Origin: Rhynchonema sp. JSB1_4
Lineage: Eukaryota; Nematoda; Chromadorea; Monhysterida; Xyalidae
NCBI GenBank assembly: GCA_030248065.1
Contig: JASAMV010006142.1
Coordinates: 1 to 64,000 of the forward strand
Direction: 5' to 3'
DNA: 64,000 nucleotides
Shown here: one piece after another, positions 8,601-22,300 of the stretch
Numbering within the stretch: the first letter of the stretch is position 1
Layout: every line of letters starts with the position of its first letter
The notes under the pieces: model-generated
Told to the model about the DNA's origin: nothing
Database searches by the model: none
Seen by the model: the letters and a program-made list of their open reading frames with translations, nothing else
Translations under genes and position numbers: made by a program

Positions 8601-8999
8601 ATTAACAAGCAGTTGCTTCGTTTTGCATGCAATGCATGGCCCGTGTGCTTCTGCTGCCGAGCCATCGGGGCCCTCCAGGCGGTTGCGAATCCTGGCTCAT
8701 TAAAAGGGCGACAATGGCAGCCACGTTATGTGCGAACAACATTATCGGTCTTGTTACTTGTGTAAAATTTTGTGGAGCGAACAACCTTATCGGTCTTGGG
8801 GGGGGGGCAGCGAGCAGAGCGAGCTGCCGCTCGCTCCTTGCTGCTTTTTTGCTCCACGTTTTTCGGATGATCGCGAGTGACAGATCACACGTAACGGATA
8901 GGCAGGGGACACGCGCAAAACCCCGACAATGGCAAAACGTGGAGCAAAATTTCGATTTTCACACGTAAAAGATAGGGCGCAAACTGCGCTGGTACTACT
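8601..8999. repeat. Right terminal region of the Polinton
   Basis: No gene. It holds a 21-base near-perfect direct repeat (GCGAACAACATTATCGGTCTT at 8732 and 8777, one mismatch) and an inverted pair (TTTTGCTCCACGTTTT near 8848 and its complement near 8934). It ends in GGTACTACT at 8999. The composition then changes abruptly to an A/T-rich repeat. This fits a Polinton terminal inverted repeat, but the partner lies outside the window. Confidence 0.5.
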
Positions 9000-10061
9000 G
9001 GGTTCTTTCAAAAAAAGTTGTTAATTAAAAAAATTTAAAAAAATTTGTTTTGAAAGTCAGGTTTTGCTTTTTTTAATTAACAAAAGTTGCCCAAAATGAG
9101 CTGAAATGTCAAAAAATGGCCTTTTTCGAGGCAAAAAATTGACACTTTTTTCTGTGGATGGGACAATTTTTCCAAAATCGCGCCTGCGGCGCCTTGTATT
9201 GTCCCCAAACAAACCCGTACAGGGATCTTTCAATCAATCAGTCATTCTGTTTTTCAAGAATTCGAGAATTTTACTGCTGCGCAGTTTTTACTTGAATTTG
9301 TCGCGCGGGGCTGGTGTCATATAGTGATGTGGCACCTACCTATATAATGTATTGGTCGCACAATGATTTTATAAGAATTGGTCAAACTTTTTTCCTGAAC
9401 CGTAAAGCAGGGAAATGAAGGGGCAGTGACGTTGCGCTACGCGATCGCACACAAAGCGTGCAGTCACCAAAATGTGACAGTCCCGCAGCAACGTGTGTAC
9501 TCTGCTAGATTATTTTCAGCTGAAAATATTTTGTGGCAATCACAAATAGCACAGTGGTTAAGAGTGACTGAACGTGAAAATAAAAAAATGAATTCTTATA
9601 TGGTCATTGTGCGACCAATACTACTGCATGCTACTACACATGTACGTATATGTATAATGCAGGTCTAGTGCAAAACAGGAGTATACAATATCGATCTGAC
9701 ACGCAAGACTTGGACTGTAATCGATGTTTCGATGGTCGTATATCACATATACGGCATTAGATGCATTAAATTACGTTGTACGGCATGCTACAATATATTA
9801 GAGCAACATCGTTAGTGAACACCAACCTCAGACTGGTCGGAGACCATAGAATCTGCACAACACTACCGGGTGTCACCACACCACACAAGTTGGGTCTCAG
9901 GCGAAAATTTTCCAGTTTTTCAAAAATTGAGTTGTATCGAATTCATTTATCCTGAAACATCGTTTGCAATACTTTTTCTAATAATAAAAAATTTCGTCAA
10001 AAAAAATCAAAAAATTTTTTTTATAAAAAAAGTTCGTTAATTAAAATTTTTTTCAACCCTG
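9000..10061. mobile_element. hAT-type repeat, truncated at left by the Polinton
   Basis: The right end reads CAACCCTG, the same terminus as three complete hAT-type MITEs further along, preceded by the same T-rich and ATTAA-rich tract. The left edge begins GGGTTCTTTCAAAAAAA, which resembles that family's CAGGGTTG terminus without its first two bases, directly after the proposed Polinton end. A TA-flanked MITE is nested at 9352-9618. No coding potential was seen. Confidence 0.5.
9352..9618. mobile_element. TA-flanked MITE with TTGGTCGCACAATGA termini
   Basis: A 267-bp element with perfect inverted ends TTGGTCGCACAATGA and TA on both sides, the target duplication of Tc1/mariner-type transposons. 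The interior has a tRNA box-A-like string (TAGCACAGTGGTTAAGAG). It is related to the copy at 62470-62734 and the one-ended copy at 45704. Confidence 0.7.
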
Positions 10062-10382
10062 GCTCCGGTCTGTTTTCGCGCTGCTTTCGCAGACAGATCG
10101 AGGCGCCAGGGCTCGTCAGTGCGAACGCCTGTGCCAAATTTACCTCCAAAAAGCCTCACCATCAGATCTTATGCTGGGCTGTAACATCACTGCGTGCAAA
10201 CTCATAAACAGAGCTTCGTCACGTCTGCGTGCACAGCGAGGGCAGAGAGCCACCACAAGCAGTGCACATAGTGATACACATTCAACGTCAACGTGTTGTT
10301 TACTAAATTGATCTGTGTCTCACATCCACCTCCTTTGCATTCAGAGCTCTGCTGCCACAATTGAACTGTCATTTTTTTTCAG

Positions 10383-13300
10383 ATAAAGTCCTTCTTCGAA
10401 GAGCATTTGCATGCGGATGAGGAGGTGCGCTTCGTGGTGGACGGCTCTGGGTACTTCGATGTGCGTGACAACAGTGTAAGTTAGCAACCTGAAATCTGGT
10501 AAGAAGAATGTTCGACAGAGATACAAAAATTTATTTATTGCAAGAAGATTGTTCGACAGAGATATACAAATATTTATTAATTGTAAAAAGAATGTCCGAC
10601 ATATAAATACAAATATTTATAATCTCATAAAAATTTAGTCAGTGAATGAACATGGGTGGAATTTTCGAAACGTTGTAAACGTCAGTTGGGTGTAAAGATC
10701 GGCTAAGCTCGGACGAAAGCTCGGTCAGTGTAAGCATGAAACATTGCCTTCTTTTAAAGGGGATAGTGCACAATTCCTAAACGCCTTTTAAATTTTACGA
10801 GTGTTTAGACAGTGGGCATCACAAAAGTCAAATCACTTGGTAAACTCTCAAACATGCACTCAGGAAATCCAGTTTGAGTCAAACCATTGGAAGCAAGATT
10901 TGACGCAGGCCGGCCGAATTTCTACGTGCGCATTCAGGCAAACTGTCTGATCAAAAAGCTGTCAGGGCGATAGAATGTTTCGCATGATTCTTGAAACTCA
11001 CTAACTATAGAATTTCGCTTTTCTTTATATTTCGAATTTCAATGAATTGTTCCAGCGTGTCTGCTAAATGTTTCATGATCTGCTTGTCACGCTGGAACAA
11101 TTCGTTGAAATTCGAAAAATAAAGAAAAGCGAAATTCTATAGTTAGTGAGTTTCAAAAATAATGCGAAACATTACATCGCCTTGACAGCTTTTTTCACCG
11201 CTGTTTACACCAAGCTTGCACTGACCGAGCCTTCGATCGAGCTTGGGCGGGCTTAGCTTGAATCCGGAAATCGGAATCCGGGTAGATTTCTGGAAAACGC
11301 ATTATTTTTGTAAATTCTTGCGTTTTGCGGAAATAGGGCCCAGATGTTTTTTGCATGCGAATTGTCTCCGGGTTCCCGATTCCGGATTTAACGTGAGTTC
11401 GCCCTTACACCGACCTTTACGCAAACTGACGTTTGCTCCGTTTCGAACATACCACCCAATGTAGCATGCAATACTGCTAACCACACTAACGCAACAGATT
11501 CATTTAATATACAAAGTGATTCAAAAGTGCCCTCAAGATTGCTATGTTTTTGGTCATAGCGTTAGACTGAACGGATATGGTTCGTTTATAGCTTTAAAGA
11601 AGTGGTCAGGCGATTGTGCACACTGTGAAAGAATGAATTGAATTAAACACACCGATCCCCGATGCTTCAAGACACATTTGTGGTGCTCACGCGCTACATT
11701 TGCGAAAACAGTGCAACAACCGGTCACACAATGGATTTCAGTGATGCCGATTCGCTTGCTTTTTTACTGCAGAACTTTCCCAGTCTGTCGGTTGCCTGGC
11801 TGTGTTGCGAGAAGCTATGGTTCATTGAAAGCAACAAGCATTCATTGCACAACAAAGATCAAAACTGAATTAACACATCTTAGGTGCTTCATTTAGCTCT
11901 CCCCGCCCATGCAGACTACGATTCACTACCAATTTGGAAGTTTTATTTTTAAATTTTCTGATCATTGTCTTTTGTTGAAGCAATTTTTAACTTCTTACAT
12001 TAATATTGCTCATAAATAGTTCCAGTGTATAGTGTTCTCCACTTTGTTTGCTGTTTGCAAGCCTGACAACATAGGGGATTTGCGGTATGAGAACAAGATA
12101 CGGATTTTCATGGTTCTTTCGTTCAATAGAACCGGGTCGATCATCCACACTCATTTAGAATATGCTGCCCGTTTCCCTGGTGAACAAGTTCCGTCCAATC
12201 GCGTAATCAGATACAGCAGCCAACCAACAAAACATCCAGGCAAAACGAGGATTCATTAGCTCAAAATCCAACAACTTCAGTTCGACGTTGTTCACAGTAT
12301 TTACAATAATATCAAATACCAACGCACAAAAATAAGAAATTTTATGCCATTTTGCACTATTGTCGCAAGTGTGAAAAGTGTAGCATATGAGCAACAAAAA
12401 TTGCCTTGAAACATCAGGAATCGGTGTGTTTTAGTCAATTCATGCTACTTACAGTATGCTCAATCGCCCTACGACTTGTTTAAGCTAAAAACGAACAATT
12501 ACCGTTCTGCCTATCACACGCTATGGCCAGAAACAATAGCAATCTTGAGGGCACTTTTGAATCACCCTGCATTTCAGGATAAGTGGATCAGAGTACACGT
12601 TGAAGCGGGTGATCTTTTGGTGCTACCGGCGGGTATTTATCACAGATTCACACTTGACACAAAGGTAAACAGTTTTGGTTATGAACAAACATTAATTGAG
12701 ACGTGTTTGGAGAAAATGAGACTCATAATAGATAAAAATTTTCGATAATGGTAGTGTAACCGAGAAAGTACTGCAAGAAACCAAAGAAGCATGAACGCTG
12801 TGTTGACACGTCCCTTTCTTATGAACTAGAACATGATCAGAGAAAACAGAAACACTAAAAATTGACCGGAACAAACGGAAGAAATTCATAAATCCTAAAC
12901 AAAAAAGCATGCACCTTCACACCTCATCACTCCCATTTTTGGTCTTTCACCAAGTTCACGAACACGTGCTCCAAACTGGTTTGTGAAACAGAAAAATCGA
13001 GCAAATGAAATCGTTCCTTGATATCGTGCACCGTGCCGAACAGCGACGACAACATCAATGATGCAGCGGGGATTGACACTTCCACATAGCCGACATGCGA
13101 TTCGCCAACAACACATGCAGGCCAGACAGTTGTGAAATACTGGTGCAGTTCGTCAGCGTTTGTGCTGTCGGACAGACGGAACTTGACCTTGTACGCCTTG
13201 CCGAACTTGTCTTTGAGGTACTGCACCCCGCCGATGCAACGGAACTCGCCGTTCACCATGATGACCAGTCGATTACATAACGTTTCGCATTCGTCCATGC

Positions 13301-16300
13301 TGTGCGACGTGATCACTATCGCACATCCGAGTTGCACTGCTTTGCGCAGACAATTCCAAGCCGATCGTCGAGCTTTTGGGTCCATTCCTGTGGTCATTTC
13401 GTCCAGGAATATCACATCGGGATAGTCGAGTATGCTGATCGCAAAATTCAGTTTACGCCTGTTGCCGCCGGACAGCGCACTGGCCGGTTTAGCAACGTGC
13501 GCGTCCAAGCCGGCGTCTGTGATCAATGATTCGATTACTTCGTTCATGTCCCGCATCGGTACGCCTCGAATCCGGGCGTAGTGAGTTAGGTGCTCCTTGA
13601 CGGTCAACTGCTCAAAGAGAACGTCGTGCTGCGGACAGTAGGACATGTGGCGGACCACTTTGCGTGCCTGAGTGAATATGCTGTAGCCCAACACACGTGC
13701 GTCGCCGAACGATGGCGGATGATAACCGCAGAGCATCTGAAACAATGTGGTCTTTCCCGCGCCGTTTACGCCCAATAAACCAAAACATTCGGCTCGCTTC
13801 ACACCGAACGTGACACCCTTGACCGCTAGGTTTGGTTTCGTACAGAAACTGTTGTAGATCTTGCTCAATTGCTTCACGGTCAGCGGCGAGGGTTTCTGGT
13901 CTTCGTTGTTCAAGATTCTTGCTTCTTCACTTACTACGTCAGGATCGGCGGTTTCGTTTGTTTTGTGTGGACCTCTTTGTCGTCCGTTGATCAGTGTCAA
14001 TATCACAACATTCAAGTTGGCTTCCACAAATATCAAAACAATTAGCATGACGATAGAGAACCCGATACAACGGTACACGGCATCTGAAATCAGGCCACCG
14101 ATCGGTTCATTCCCTATCCATGTCGACGGACTCCAATCCCAATCCCAAGTGAGAAATGGCTCCTTATCGAAAATAATTGGCACCGCCTCATAAAATGCCA
14201 AATAGGTCAGCGAAGAGGTCAGGAAATATGGTGGCAACCATTGAAAAATATTATCTACGGTGTCAAACCCCTCTCTGTCCCGAAAAAGGTTTACAATTAT
14301 TGAAGTTCTAGCCAGACCAACGCCAATAATAGACACAAAGATAATGGCCATTCGGGAAGTGCTGAAAAAAAACGAAGTCACATAAGCAGCCATTATCATA
14401 CCACAGCAGTAAACAGCAGTCAAATAAAAGAACATTTCAAGATCAACATCAAACACGTCGCTATTTTTGAACATGAACAAAATCAGGACACCAATGGACA
14501 GCGCATACATGGCCGAGTCCCACACAAAGTTGGCTAGCCAGTAAACGATTGAATTGAGCCCCATCAGGTGCTGAAGTTGTTTGTTCCCATTGGCGCGTTC
14601 AGTCACAATCACGGTGAGCACGTTGAAAACAGGCGTGAGAAGTGCATAACTGCTGAACAAACCCAGAATTGCTCCCGTGATCACCTCGACGATACTGGCA
14701 GACTCGACGAACGACGTCTCTTCTGTCTCCAGGTGGATCGACGCGCTAGGTGCTTCCGACCTCGATCTCAACACCGAGTTACTGAACGCGTTCAGAAAAG
14801 CCGATCTCATGTAGCGCATATTCAATTGGTAGTAGCCTGCTTGTCGGTTAGGCTCTGACCTGAGACCTGACCACAGGGTGTAGTGATCCTGCTTTTGTCG
14901 AAGTATTAGCTTTAGATAGCTGCGCAACGGCTCATCGAAATTATCGTTTGATATCATTCGTTTCATTGCGTTGGTTAGAAAAGCTGGATCGGTCATTTCA
15001 GTGGGCAGCACAGGTCGCGGTTGGGGTTCCCTTGTGGTCGTTGGATCTGATGAGTCATTGTCATTGTTTTCGCTCTCTCGCATCATTTCCTCGAACATTC
15101 TGCGCGACGTTTCCACACCCATGTTCATGCGCTCCCCGTTATTATCCATGTTCACAAGGTCTTCGAACCTGCTGGTCGGAACGAAATACATCAGAGGCAG
15201 CAAGCCACTTACCTCTTCGACTTCATTGAAGTTTACAAGTGTGTGCGCAATTCCGCCAATAAAATACTTTTCGTTTGTCTTCAACATAAAATCACTGATG
15301 TTTCGGTTCCGCAGATTAAGTGCAACTTCTCCAGACGGCAACTCCACGCGTGGAGCACGCGGGTCAGTTGCGTTGATCGGGCAAAATTTGCAATCGCACA
15401 TCACAGATCCTGCCATTGCGTTTTGAAACGGATCGATCTCATAATCCCAAGCTACAGATTGATTGCACTCCATCTGATGTCGTTTGGCACAGAAATGACC
15501 ATAGCCGTACTGCAAGGCATGTGCCCATGTTGATGTTTTTTGTCCACTGTAGAACATCATTCGATTTTCGAACGCTGCGTCTGACAGGCTGTATGTGATC
15601 AATCTGCCATCCAGACCAGTTGAGGCTATTGCATTGTTCAGAAACAGCATCACACCAGCCAACAATAACGGCATGAATATTTGAAAAAGCAGTCCCAATA
15701 TGCTGCGTTGCGCCAACAGAAACCGTTTCGCGATTGTCGCATAAAAGTTCATCAGGATTAGTTTAATGCCGGTGTGTTTTTTGTATCCGATCTTGGTGGG
15801 ATTAGTTTTCACTGATGACGTGCTGGCAGCGTCATGAGCTTTTTTCGTGTCTTTGTGTTTTAGCTCGGCACCGATCTTGAAGAACACCTGCTCCAACGTC
15901 GACTCGGTGATGCCAAACGAGTCAACTTGCCATTTGTCTTTGTTGATTTCCAAGATTTTGAGCCCTTCGATCAAACCCGGCGACTGCACACATTCAGGTG
16001 GAATGCCGAAAATACTTTCAGTCTCTGAGCTGCTGATTAGCTTCAGTGCCACGTGCTCGGACAAGGATCGAAAAATGTCGTTGATGGGAATGGCTCGTCG
16101 ATGGGCCAGTTTCAGTTGCGACCCATCTCCATATTTTGATTTCAAGTACATCGAGGTTCCAACGGTTTTGAGAATTCCGTTCTGTATGACGGCTATTCGA
16201 TCACCCAGCGAATCGGCTTCCTGCATGTAATGTGTGGACAGCAGGATTGTGGCTGTGTCCTTAAAGTGTAGGATGAGATCCCAAATTGAACGCCGCGAGA

Positions 16301-19300
16301 ACGGATCAATTGCAGAGGTTGGCTCGTCAAGAATGACCGTATCTGGGGCACCCAAGAAAGATACAGCAATAGACAACTTCCGCTTCATACCGCCCGACAA
16401 CGCCATTGCGGCTCGATTCATTTGTCCTGGAGTGTACATTTGCATTTGGGTGAACATCAACTTGCTGTATTCTGTAATCTCCATGTCCGAAAGATTCTTC
16501 AATTTTCCGTAAAAGGCCATGTGCTGGTTGACGGTAAGTTCGGGGTAGACGATGTCATATTGAGGACAGTAGCCAAGTGCTTCTCTGACTTGCGGCATCT
16601 GGGTCCAGATGTTATGCTCACCAACATGTGCGGTGCCACTGGTGGGATACAACATTCCGGTCAGCATGTTCATTGTGGTACTCTTTCCTGCACCATTGTG
16701 CCCCAGAAAGGCAGTAATCTCGTTTTTGTAGAAGTCCACCGTTAGGTTATCCAACGCTGGTTTTGCGCCGTGACTATAAACTTTAGTCAACTGTGATATC
16801 GCTATGCCAACCGGCCGAGCGTTTTCGAATGGCTCAATATCTGGTTTATGAGCTGTTTCGGGAACATGCCCGTTTTCCATCGCGGCATCTGAGTTCAACA
16901 TCTTGTCGGTCAGCGGATTCCAAAATGGTTTCTGCAAAAAGAAGTACCACGGATATTTGAAGCCGTACTTGCTTGGCGCCACATAATCAAAATACCAACT
17001 CAGTATTAGATATACAAGAAATTGACTAATCATCCAGACAAATGTCTCTCCTACCGCCATAATACCATCTTCCTCAACGGGCGATTCCCAAACATTATCC
17101 CATCCCAGAACCCGTTCCTGAACTTCCCACTCAACAACGTACGAAATACCAATGAAAATAGCAACTGTGGGAAGAAGAAAACCGGTGACACGTGCAAACC
17201 ACAATTTAGTGCCGGAGTATCCCACTCTTGGAACGAGCAAGCCCCATTGTGGAACAAAAAAACCAATTATCACAATAGTGAGCATGCTGACACTGGCTTG
17301 TTGAGCATCAGGTATCACGCTTGACACAACAAAACACAAGCCGATTAAACCCAGACCGTGTGCAAGGCAGAGAGAAACGAACAGGGACTTGTCGACGTAC
17401 TCGAACACTTTGTCGCTGCTGTACAAGAATACCAACGCTACAATGAGGTGAACAGACAGCACAAACGTACAACTAAAGATGAACCAACTCAGCTTAATCT
17501 TCAGGCGACTAACACCTCGTATGAGCAAAAACTCGAGCAAACCCGCCGATTTCTCGTAACACATTTCAGCCGCTATTGAGTAAAGAATAAGAATCATACC
17601 ATCAGAAAACACGACAAACATCACTACCGTGAATGAATTATAGACAGCCGGATCCTTATGACATCTTCTCGGCAGCCACTTCTGAGCAATATTGATTGTG
17701 TTTACTGGCTCACCAGTCTCGTGCCCAATAATGCCAGCTTCTACCAGCGCTTGTAGGTAGAGAGTTGACAGCCTTCGTCGAGTCAAGTACTCCGTCGTCA
17801 ATCGGTAGGAATTCTGTGACACAATAGCGAGCTATGTCTGGATTTAGGTAGTGTTTGCGTACACCGTTGCTCTTGTGGACGTGGTTTCTGGTCATTATGT
17901 TGGATCGAATCTGTTCGGCGACCGCTTTACCACACAAGTGTTTTTACTCCCAACGTTTTCCTCCGAGGACACTTTTTCAAAAAGACAAGGCAGGTAAAGA
18001 TCACGAAAATCTAAAAAATGAGAAAAGAGAGAAAACCAGAAAACGAGAGAGCTAAGTGCATGCGACCAACAATCAGAGAGACGTAAACCGCCAGTATCAT
18101 TGAGCTCAGGTTTGTGCGTGCAACTGAATGTAAAGCATTTCAGCCCATCTTGGCTGGTGTTCATTACGCTTTTGTGCCAGAGTTGTTATGTTGTTTTGAA
18201 ACGGACTCGTAGGTGAGTAGTCAGACCAGACACATTCTCGGTCATGTATCGCTCTTCTTTGTGTGCTCTGCGACGCACATCACGCGCATCATTCGTGACC
18301 CATTGCTCACACTTACACATACATAATCTCTCAAGACAACACAACCATTCTGGCACATTAGGGTAGTGAACACCAGCTGAGATGGGCTGAAACGCTTCAC
18401 TTTGAATTGCACAAACCTGAGCTCGATGATACTGGTGGTTTACGCCTCTCTGATTGTTGGTCACATGCATGTTCTCATGTTTTTTGTTTCTATCTTTTTT
18501 ATTTTTTTTAGGTTTTCGTGACCTTTCTGTGCCTTTACAGGTTTTCCCTTAAAAGTGTGCTCAAACGCTGGGAGTAAAAACATTCGAGTGGTAAAGCGGT
18601 CGAAAGGATTCAATTCAACATGTCTGGATTTATTTAGGACGCGTCAAGCAGGGTTGGGCAAAAAAAAAATTAAAAAAAAAAGAAAATTTTTTTTTTAAAA
18701 AAAAGGTTTTTGAAAAAATTTTTTTTAAAAAAAAAAAATTTTTTTTTTAAATTTTCGGGGGAACAAAATGTTCTAAAACGTCCAAAAATGGCCTTTTTGG
18801 GGGTTATTTTTTGTCATTTTTTCTCAAGGGTCGAAAAATTTTCTTCACAAAATCACTTTTGGGGCATGTATTTGGTACCTAAGATACCCCAAATGATGTT
18901 ATTATACCTTCCCGTAATACATGGGACACAGTATGCATGTGCCTACATGGTACTTCGATGTCATACCCCATCAGGTCGGTCATATACGACTGATTCAGCT
19001 ACCCGACAAGTATTTTCTGCAGCTTATATTCTCAATTCTGTGTGGTTTATGAGTGAATCTTGCTTATTCGGCCACAAACTATTGTGTCCGATACCACAGA
19101 GCAGCAATCAGCGGTCCATATCAAGCACAGACTGTTGGATCGCACCGAAATGACGTAAACACCCTTGATAAGTGATGCAAACCAAGTCACAAAAGTGACT
19201 TGCCAATTAAAGTTGCATTTTTTCGCGATTTTGCGCGTTTTTTAGGCAAATTTGGTAAAATTTCCCCGAATCTCAGACTTTTTAAAAAAAAAACTTGTTT

Positions 19301-22300
19301 AAAAAAAAAAATTTTTTTTCCAACCCTGGCGTCAAGAAAACATTAAACCTGTTCCGAATTGTTGCTAGATCGGAAATGGATCATGCCCCACACTAAGAAG
19401 TCGTCGGTGTCATTGAGACTATTGGTGGCGAAGTACATTGCATCCTGTTTGTTCGCGAATCCAAACGTCCGATTGCCTAACTTCTGGTAGCACAATGCTA
19501 CTTGTGCCAGACTGTACAGGTTTTGCCAAACGGCACTCCGTTCTCTGACAGGAGCGAGCAGGACACCGATCTGAATAACAATTTGATGTTCTGCAAGGTT
19601 TGTCCTCAAATAGCAGTTTCTCTCATGCAACAATGCTTACTCTCAACAAAGCGATCTGATCCAGCTGCCATGCCATGTGTTCTATTACTGATTGAGCGAA
19701 CGTGTTGTTTGGATAGTAAAGCAGGATGCCGCGAAAGACGTAGTCGATTGCGCCACGACGAGCAAACCAACTGAAGTTGCTGGCACGTGGTAGACAAGCA
19801 ATTACCATAGCTTCTAGCAGCTTTGCTGTCCCCTGCAGGTGGTTCTGACCTGAAACCACGGTGTGAAAACGTTGAGGTACATACGTATGGTGAACTCTGA
19901 ACCGCCACACCAAACGTATGTATGCCCCGGAAGAACTCGACCCTCCGACCTCCCAGCCACCAGGGCTGGACAGCCAGTTGCTCTACCAACTGAGCTACGG
20001 GAACGCTGTCTGGCTGGGGCTCAAAGTTGCACTTATACTCATGCAACCATGCAGACCCACACTGCTTTGCACGCCACAGCGCTACACGTTGCGCTGGCTA
20101 GCAGACTTCCAGTCCACAATATTGGTCATAGTCAATGACATGACATGGTTGTCTGATCTTAATTGTTTTCTGAACGGAGTACAAAGACAGTTACCTGGAC
20201 ACAGATAGCTCGGGTGAAATGTCTCATGGATCGTTTCGTTCTTTGCCAGTCGGCTGTACCAACTCGAGTATTCCTCGATTGGAACGTGAACCGAAGTTTC
20301 CGACGAACGATTGACACAGTTATTTTGATTTTGACACACCAAAGATGTGACCTGAACGAATATGTACATGGTTTGGCTGTAACATTTTTGCACAATTCTC
20401 TCTATTCAACAAAATTTGCAATATGGCCGAATGGGTGACCGGGCAATTGAGCAAAGCACGTTTGGGCAAGACCACTTTGAGCAGTAAAAAATGGCAGGGC
20501 CAAAAAAGCAGAGGTCTTATTTTGTACCAGTGGCTTAGACATAGACTGATTTTGGTATCAGGCTTAGGCTTTAGGCTTAGGCTACACTTAGGCTTCGGAC
20601 GTTGGTTTTAGTAACCCGCCAAATTAGCTTTGTCTGAAATATTCTGCCAGTGCAATGTGCATGGATGGTCCAGAAATGTTGAAGAATTGCACCGGAGCTG
20701 GCATGGTAGTGCTAAACGACTAGGTTGCGCGAGTTCAAAACTGAAAACTCACACCTGAGAGGCCCAAGCTTGCCCACAACTTGTATCACGTGGACTTTCA
20801 GGTCCCGCAAAATTTCCTCCTGCTGCCTGCCCGCACGTGCGATTGCAGTCAAGATACAGTTGACATTTTCGTAAAAACGTTCTTTCCCTTTTTTGTTTTC
20901 ACAAGTTACTAGTCGAAGCCCACGACATGTTAGTTACTATATACATACACAGGTGCGGACCACTTGATTTTCGTGTTTCCAATGTGCTAAATAACGACGC
21001 TCTTCGAACACAGTGCGGAACTGGCAGCCCAAACTTTTCCAGTAACTTTTATGCAGTTTCATCCGGTTGCATATCCTTGTTTTACATATACCTTCAGGGC
21101 ATATTTCCGTCTTGTAAAATATAAGACATGAGACACGCACGGTTGCCCAATTTCACATGTGCACCGTACCCGGCACTCACTAACCAACAACGCCGGATGG
21201 CTTGGCGGCAGCATGACTGCCTCGTACTCACAGTCCGGTACGTTTATTATTGGATCCTCGAGCGCCCACGTCAGCCAATAGCACAACTTCAAAGGCACCA
21301 TGAAGAACATCGCTGTTCGGATCGGGTGTCGCCGACACCAGACGAAGTTCTTCCATAGCAGAATATTAAGTTCGCTCCTCACACCGCTCATTTCGGATTA
21401 ATGCCATGCATATTGTCGGAATATTTGAATGCATTCATGCTGCGATGGTGTGATTTCCCTGAATGCATGGCGTCAACAGATTATAACAACATCATTTCCT
21501 GTCAGGAGATCCTGGATATGAAATGTAAAAAGTGAGTGACCAGAAGAAGAAATTACCTGACTAAAATAAGTTAAAGAAACCTAGCGAGGAACGTAGACCA
21601 GGGTTGGAAAAAAATTTTTTTTTAAACAAGTTTTTTAAAAAAAAAATTTTTTTGAAAAACAATTTTTTTTAAAGTCTCAGATTCGGGGAAATTTTCACAA
21701 ATTTGCCTAAAAAACGCGCAAAATCGCGAAAAAATGCAACTTTAATTGACAAGTCACTTTTGTGACTTGGTTTGCATCACTTATGAAGGATGTTTACGTA
21801 ATTTCGATGCGATCCAACAGTCTGTGCATGTTATGGACCTATGATTGCTGTACCATGTAAGTATATGCATACCGTGTCTCATGTATCATGGGAAGGTATA
21901 ATAACATCATTTGGGGCATCTTAGATACCAAATACATGCCCCAAAAGTGATTTTGTGAAGAAAATTTTTCGACCCTTGTGAAAAAATGACAAAAAAATAA
22001 CCCCCAAAAAGGCCATTTTTGGACGTTTTAGAACATTTTGTTCCCCCGAAAAATTTTAAAAAAATTTTTTTTTTCAAAAACCTTTTTTTTAAAAAAAATT
22101 TTTTTTTTAAATTTTTTTTTGCCCAACCCTGACGTAGACTACAGTCAATATGCACGTAATGCATAACCTGCGCGGACACGAAGCACTCGCTTGATCATGT
22201 CATGTTGTTTTTCGTTGTCCTTCGACGGCCTCAGTGTTGGTCACCTTAGAAACGATAGCCTTGTGCTACATACTTGCTTTCTCAAGCCCATAGCAACGAA

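Larger units (their letters stand above)
1..8999. mobile_element. Polinton/Maverick (adintovirus-like) element, right part
   Basis: The block combines a transposon-type rve integrase, a penton-like protein, a multi-exon major capsid-type protein and a P-loop packaging ATPase. This set is diagnostic of Polintons/Mavericks and their adintovirus relatives. The minus strand carries these core genes and the plus strand carries six accessory genes; genes overlap or are 6-140 bases apart, and introns are only 38-59 bases. The right terminus is proposed at 8999, where the sequence ends in GGTACTACT just before a different repeat. The left part, which should hold the protein-primed DNA polymerase and protease, is outside the window. 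I see no frame-breaking lesion in the genes once short introns are allowed for, so the copy may be young. The exact right edge is inference. Confidence 0.8.

Noticed and set aside
19935..20015. Functional tRNA gene
   Set aside because: Acceptor and anticodon stems do not pair well; only the D-arm and a weak T-arm are present.
19606..20046. 146-codon minus-strand frame
   Set aside because: Its front part runs through a tRNA-derived repeat and intron; only the ABCA exon inside is supported.
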